A DNA stretch of 64,000 bases from Nonomuraea roseoviolacea subsp. carminata. Lineage in GTDB: Bacteria; Actinomycetota; Actinomycetes; Streptosporangiales; Streptosporangiaceae. Positions 61,758-64,000 of the stretch are shown one piece after another. The notes below the pieces were generated by a model. The model saw only the letters and a list, made by a program, of their open reading frames with translations, did no database searches and was not told where the DNA came from. The position numbers and the translations under genes were made by a program. Position 1 is the stretch's first letter; every line of letters starts with the position of its first letter. The stretch lies in assembly GCF_024172185.1 (NCBI RefSeq), contig NZ_JAMZEC010000001.1, positions 1,550,001 to 1,614,000 on the forward strand, written 5' to 3'.

Positions 61758-63044
61758 ATGCAGTCCGACATCGACGCCCAGCTCAACAACTTCTTCGAGG
61801 ACGCTCCCGCACGCGAGTTCGACGTGGTCCTCCGCGGCTATGACCGCCACCAGGTCCATGATCACCTGAAGCAGCTCGACGGCGAGCTGCGCCAGGCCCG
61901 CGAGCAGGTCGTCGCCCTTCAGCGCGATCTGTCCGACTCCCAGCGCCAGCTCCAGGAGCAGGAGCGCCCGACCTACTCCGGTCTCGGCGCCCGCATCGAG
62001 CAGTTGCTCCGGCTGGCCGAGGAGCAGGCCACCGAGCTGGTCCAGGCAGCGAGATCCGAGGCTAACGAGATCAAGGCCGCCGCCAAGGTGGAGGCCGCGG
62101 ACATGCGGGCCGCCGCCGAGGCCGAGGCCGCCGAGAAGCGCGCGCAGGCCACCCGCGAGAGCGACGAGATGCGCACCACCGCGGAGCGCGACGCCGAGGA
62201 CATCCGCTCGACCGCGCGCCGCGAGGCCGACGAGCTGACCAGCACCACCGAGCGCGAGGTCGCCAAGCTGCGGGCCACCGCCGACCACGAGGTCGCCGAG
62301 AAGCGGGCCGACGCCGAGCGCGAGATCGCCAAGCTGCGCACCACCACCGAGCGCGAGGTGGCCCAGCTGCGGGCCTCCACCAAGCGCGAGCGCGACGAGG
62401 TGCTGACCACCGCCAAGCGGCAGGCCGACGAGATGCGGGCGCAGGCGCAGCGGGTCCTGGAGGAGTCCGAGGCCAAGCGGGCGCAGGACGAGGCGGAGTT
62501 CGAGATCCAGCTGGCGTCCCGGCGCGAGGAGGCGGAGCGCCAGGAGGCGGAGCGCCACGCCACCGCGCAGGCCGCGACGCAGAAGCTGGTCGCCGAGGCC
62601 GAGCAGCGCGCCGCGACGGCCGAGTCCCGCGCCACCAAGGCCACCCAGCAGGCCGAGCAGACCCGCCGCGAGGCCGACCTGCACGCCAAGCAGCTCGTCG
62701 CCAACTCGCGCAAGAACGCCGACCAGATCGTGGCCGAGGCCAAGGCGAGCGCCGAGACCATCGTCACCGAGGCCAAGACCGAGGCCGAGCGCACCCGCAC
62801 CGCCATGCAGCGCCAGGTCGACGAGCTCACCCGCCAGCGCGACAGCATCACCAGCCACCTGGCGCAGCTGCGCCAGCTCCTGGGCGGCGCCGCCCTGCCG
62901 GGCATGGAGCCCGAGCCCGCGGTCACGGCCGCCCCGCCGAAGCCGGCGATCCCGGCGCCCGCCGCCGAGAAGCCGCTGGCCCCGGCCCCGGCCGCCAAGC
63001 CGGAGACCAAGTCCGAGGACGACGCGGAGTGGTGGCAGGAGTAG
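61758..63044 (+). CDS. Scy/DivIVA-related coiled-coil protein (shortened)
   Basis: 428 aa. The N-terminus REFDVVLRGYDRHQVHDHLK resembles the DivIVA/Scy membrane-binding-type region. Residues about 35-375 are almost one continuous coiled coil with Ala/Glu/Arg heptads and quasi-repeats such as TTEREVAKLRAT and TTEREVAQLRAS. The end is Pro/Ala-rich and closes with DDAEWWQE. Position after mce matches scy (SCO5397), a scaffold for polar growth, but Streptomyces Scy is over three times longer. Alternative: a FilP/DivIVA-like protein. ATG 61758 lies before a clear terminator at the other end. Confidence 0.8.
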   Translation: MQSDIDAQLNNFFEDAPAREFDVVLRGYDRHQVHDHLKQLDGELRQAREQVVALQRDLSDSQRQLQEQERPTYSGLGARIEQLLRLAEEQATELVQAARSEANEIKAAAKVEAADMRAAAEAEAAEKRAQATRESDEMRTTAERDAEDIRSTARREADELTSTTEREVAKLRATADHEVAEKRADAEREIAKLRTTTEREVAQLRASTKRERDEVLTTAKRQADEMRAQAQRVLEESEAKRAQDEAEFEIQLASRREEAERQEAERHATAQAATQKLVAEAEQRAATAESRATKATQQAEQTRREADLHAKQLVANSRKNADQIVAEAKASAETIVTEAKTEAERTRTAMQRQVDELTRQRDSITSHLAQLRQLLGGAALPGMEPEPAVTAAPPKPAIPAPAAEKPLAPAPAAKPETKSEDDAEWWQE

Positions 63045-63077
63045 CCGATCGCCCGCACGGGGGTTGAATGACGGCAC

Positions 63078-63120
63078 GGAGAGCCTGGCGACCTTGGGGT
63101 CGCTAGGCTCTCTTTCTGTT
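63078..63120 (+). terminator. Intrinsic terminator after the Scy-like gene
   Basis: AGAGCCT + GCGACC pairs with GGTCGC + AGGCTCT (two stems of 7 and 6 bp, one mismatch) with loop TTGG, followed by CTTTCTGTT. One of the few terminators here with a T-rich tail. Confidence 0.85.
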
Positions 63121-63177
63121 GCCGGGCCCCTCCGCGGCGCCGGCGCCTGGTCCGCCCCCGACCTCCAGGAGCCCCGC

Positions 63178-64000
63178 TTGTCCGCCGACGTCACCCCTCA
63201 TCACGACTCCCCCGAGGCCCCGTCGTCCTCCGACGCCCCGCCGGGCGCGACACCGGGGGGCGCCTCGTCGGACGCGACTGCGGGGGGTGCCCGGTCAGGC
63301 GCGGCCTCGGCGGACGCCGCACCGCACGCGGCGCCGGGAGAGCTGCACCAGGGAAGGGCGGGGACGGCGGCGCACGGGCTGCCGGGGCGGCCGTTCGGGC
63401 GGGGGCCGTTCCTGTTCGGGCTGGTCGGCGGGCTGGGCGTGCTGACGGCGATCGCCATCGCGCAGATGGTCGTCGCCTCCCTCAGCGTGATCATCCTGGT
63501 CGTGGTGGCGATGTTCCTGGCCGTGGGGCTGAACCCGGCGGTCGAGGCGCTGCAGCGGGCCGGAGCGGCCCGGCGCTGGGCGATCTCGATCGTGTTCGCC
63601 GGCGTCATCGTGTGCTTCGTGCTGTTCGGGCTGGCCATCGTGCCGCCGGTCAGCAAGGAGCTGACCGACTTCGTCGCGGCCGTGCCCGACTACGTCAAGG
63701 AGCTGAGCAACCACCCCGCCCTGCGCAGCCTCGACGCCGACTACCAGATCCTGCCGAAGCTGGCCGGGTTCGTCACGAACACGCTCGCGCCGTCGCTGGC
63801 CAGCGGCGTCGTCGGAGCCGGGCTCGTCGTGCTCGACGGGCTGTTCACCACGGTGACGCTGCTCGTGCTCATGCTGTACTTCCTCGGCTCGCTGCACACG
63901 ATCAAGGCGTACCTGCTCAGGCTCGTGCCGGCCTCGCGGCGGGAGCGCACGGCGGCGCTGTCGGAGCAGATCCTGGACGGCATCGGCGGCTACGTCGCCG
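63178..64000 (+). CDS. AI-2E/PerM family transporter, 3' end outside window
   Basis: TTG 63178 follows AGGAG by 6 nt and the frame stays open to the window end (274 codons). Residues 1-~75 are disordered (Ala/Pro/Gly). Then FLFGLVGGLGVLTAIAIAQM and VIILVVVAMFLAVGLNPAVE open the membrane region of the AI-2E (PF01594) family, with VSKELTDFVAAVPDYVKEL in the outer loop and VTLLVLMLYFLGSLHTIKAY. The family exports small signals or, in some members, acts in Na+/H+ antiport. Confidence 0.8.
   Translation, partial: MSADVTPHHDSPEAPSSSDAPPGATPGGASSDATAGGARSGAASADAAPHAAPGELHQGRAGTAAHGLPGRPFGRGPFLFGLVGGLGVLTAIAIAQMVVASLSVIILVVVAMFLAVGLNPAVEALQRAGAARRWAISIVFAGVIVCFVLFGLAIVPPVSKELTDFVAAVPDYVKELSNHPALRSLDADYQILPKLAGFVTNTLAPSLASGVVGAGLVVLDGLFTTVTLLVLMLYFLGSLHTIKAYLLRLVPASRRERTAALSEQILDGIGGYVA

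Overview
The window is high-GC actinobacterial DNA. GTG and TTG starts are common, intergenic gaps are short, and the gene families (DUF3039, DUF2017, DUF3618, DUF3352, DUF6286, a Scy-like coiled coil, CysO/Mec) are typical of filamentous Actinobacteria. Gene content suggests Streptosporangiales (a Nonomuraea-like organism), but that is inference and not demonstrated. Two blocks match known synteny. The block pncB / clpS-DUF2017-mec-cysO-cysM / murI-MBL / rph-rdgB follows the M. tuberculosis Rv1330c-Rv1341 order with insertions. The block thiolase / methylmalonyl-CoA epimerase / Scy-like follows S. coelicolor SCO5399-SCO5397.

Layout. 0-5.5 kb: tail of a TPR-like gene, a NicO nickel/cobalt exporter, a PadR regulator behind a palindrome, an SGNH hydrolase, two minus-strand unknowns and a FadR/GntR regulator. 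5.6-9.8 kb: a gamma-glutamylation catabolic operon (glutamine-synthetase-like ligase, aldehyde dehydrogenase, SDR, class I glutamine-amidotransferase-like hydrolase) divergent from the GntR gene. 9.9-13 kb: a tandem glycine riboswitch ahead of gcvT-gcvH-sdaA. 13-17.2 kb: AmaP/DUF6286 pair, amino-acid deaminase/aldolase, DUF3618 protein, BCP peroxiredoxin, then a lower-GC patch with a broken HNH endonuclease gene whose end overlaps an unusual tRNA. 17.2-23.2 kb: a small membrane protein, a two-component system and a MacB-type ABC exporter. 23.3-25.3 kb: a polymorphic toxin (papain-fold deamidase type) with its immunity partner. 25.4-32.3 kb: molybdopterin oxidoreductase, rdgB-rph, an inserted MFS gene with TTA codons, a cAMP-phosphodiesterase-like MBL protein, murI and a thioesterase. 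32.5-39 kb: DUF3352 protein with a Q/G/Y-rich head, the cysteine operon with a 23-codon ORF inside it, clpS, pncB-pncA. 39-45 kb: unknown membrane proteins, a 58-aa gene sharing a palindrome with a LacI regulator, and a DEAD-type helicase. 45-54 kb: three MFS exporters, two of them with TetR partners, an M43 metalloprotease, DUF3039 and YqgE. 53-64 kb: malic enzyme, kinase-like protein, YbbN, MarR, membrane proteins, thiolase, epimerase, Scy-like protein and the start of an AI-2E/PerM permease.

The most noteworthy signals are: (1) a well-folded 73-nt class I tRNA with anticodon UAG and no long variable arm, overlapping the stop codon of a disrupted HNH gene; (2) an approximately 120-bp interspersed repeat present twice in opposite orientation (53.2 kb and 59.6 kb), one copy bordered by a 23-bp hairpin array; (3) tandem duplication of sequence at the 3' ends of several unrelated genes; (4) a Cys-containing 23-codon ORF between mec and cysO; (5) a toxin gene with nine 36-bp coding repeats; (6) a 58-aa gene under a perfect 13-bp-arm palindrome. 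No CRISPR array, insertion sequence, integrase or replication origin was seen.
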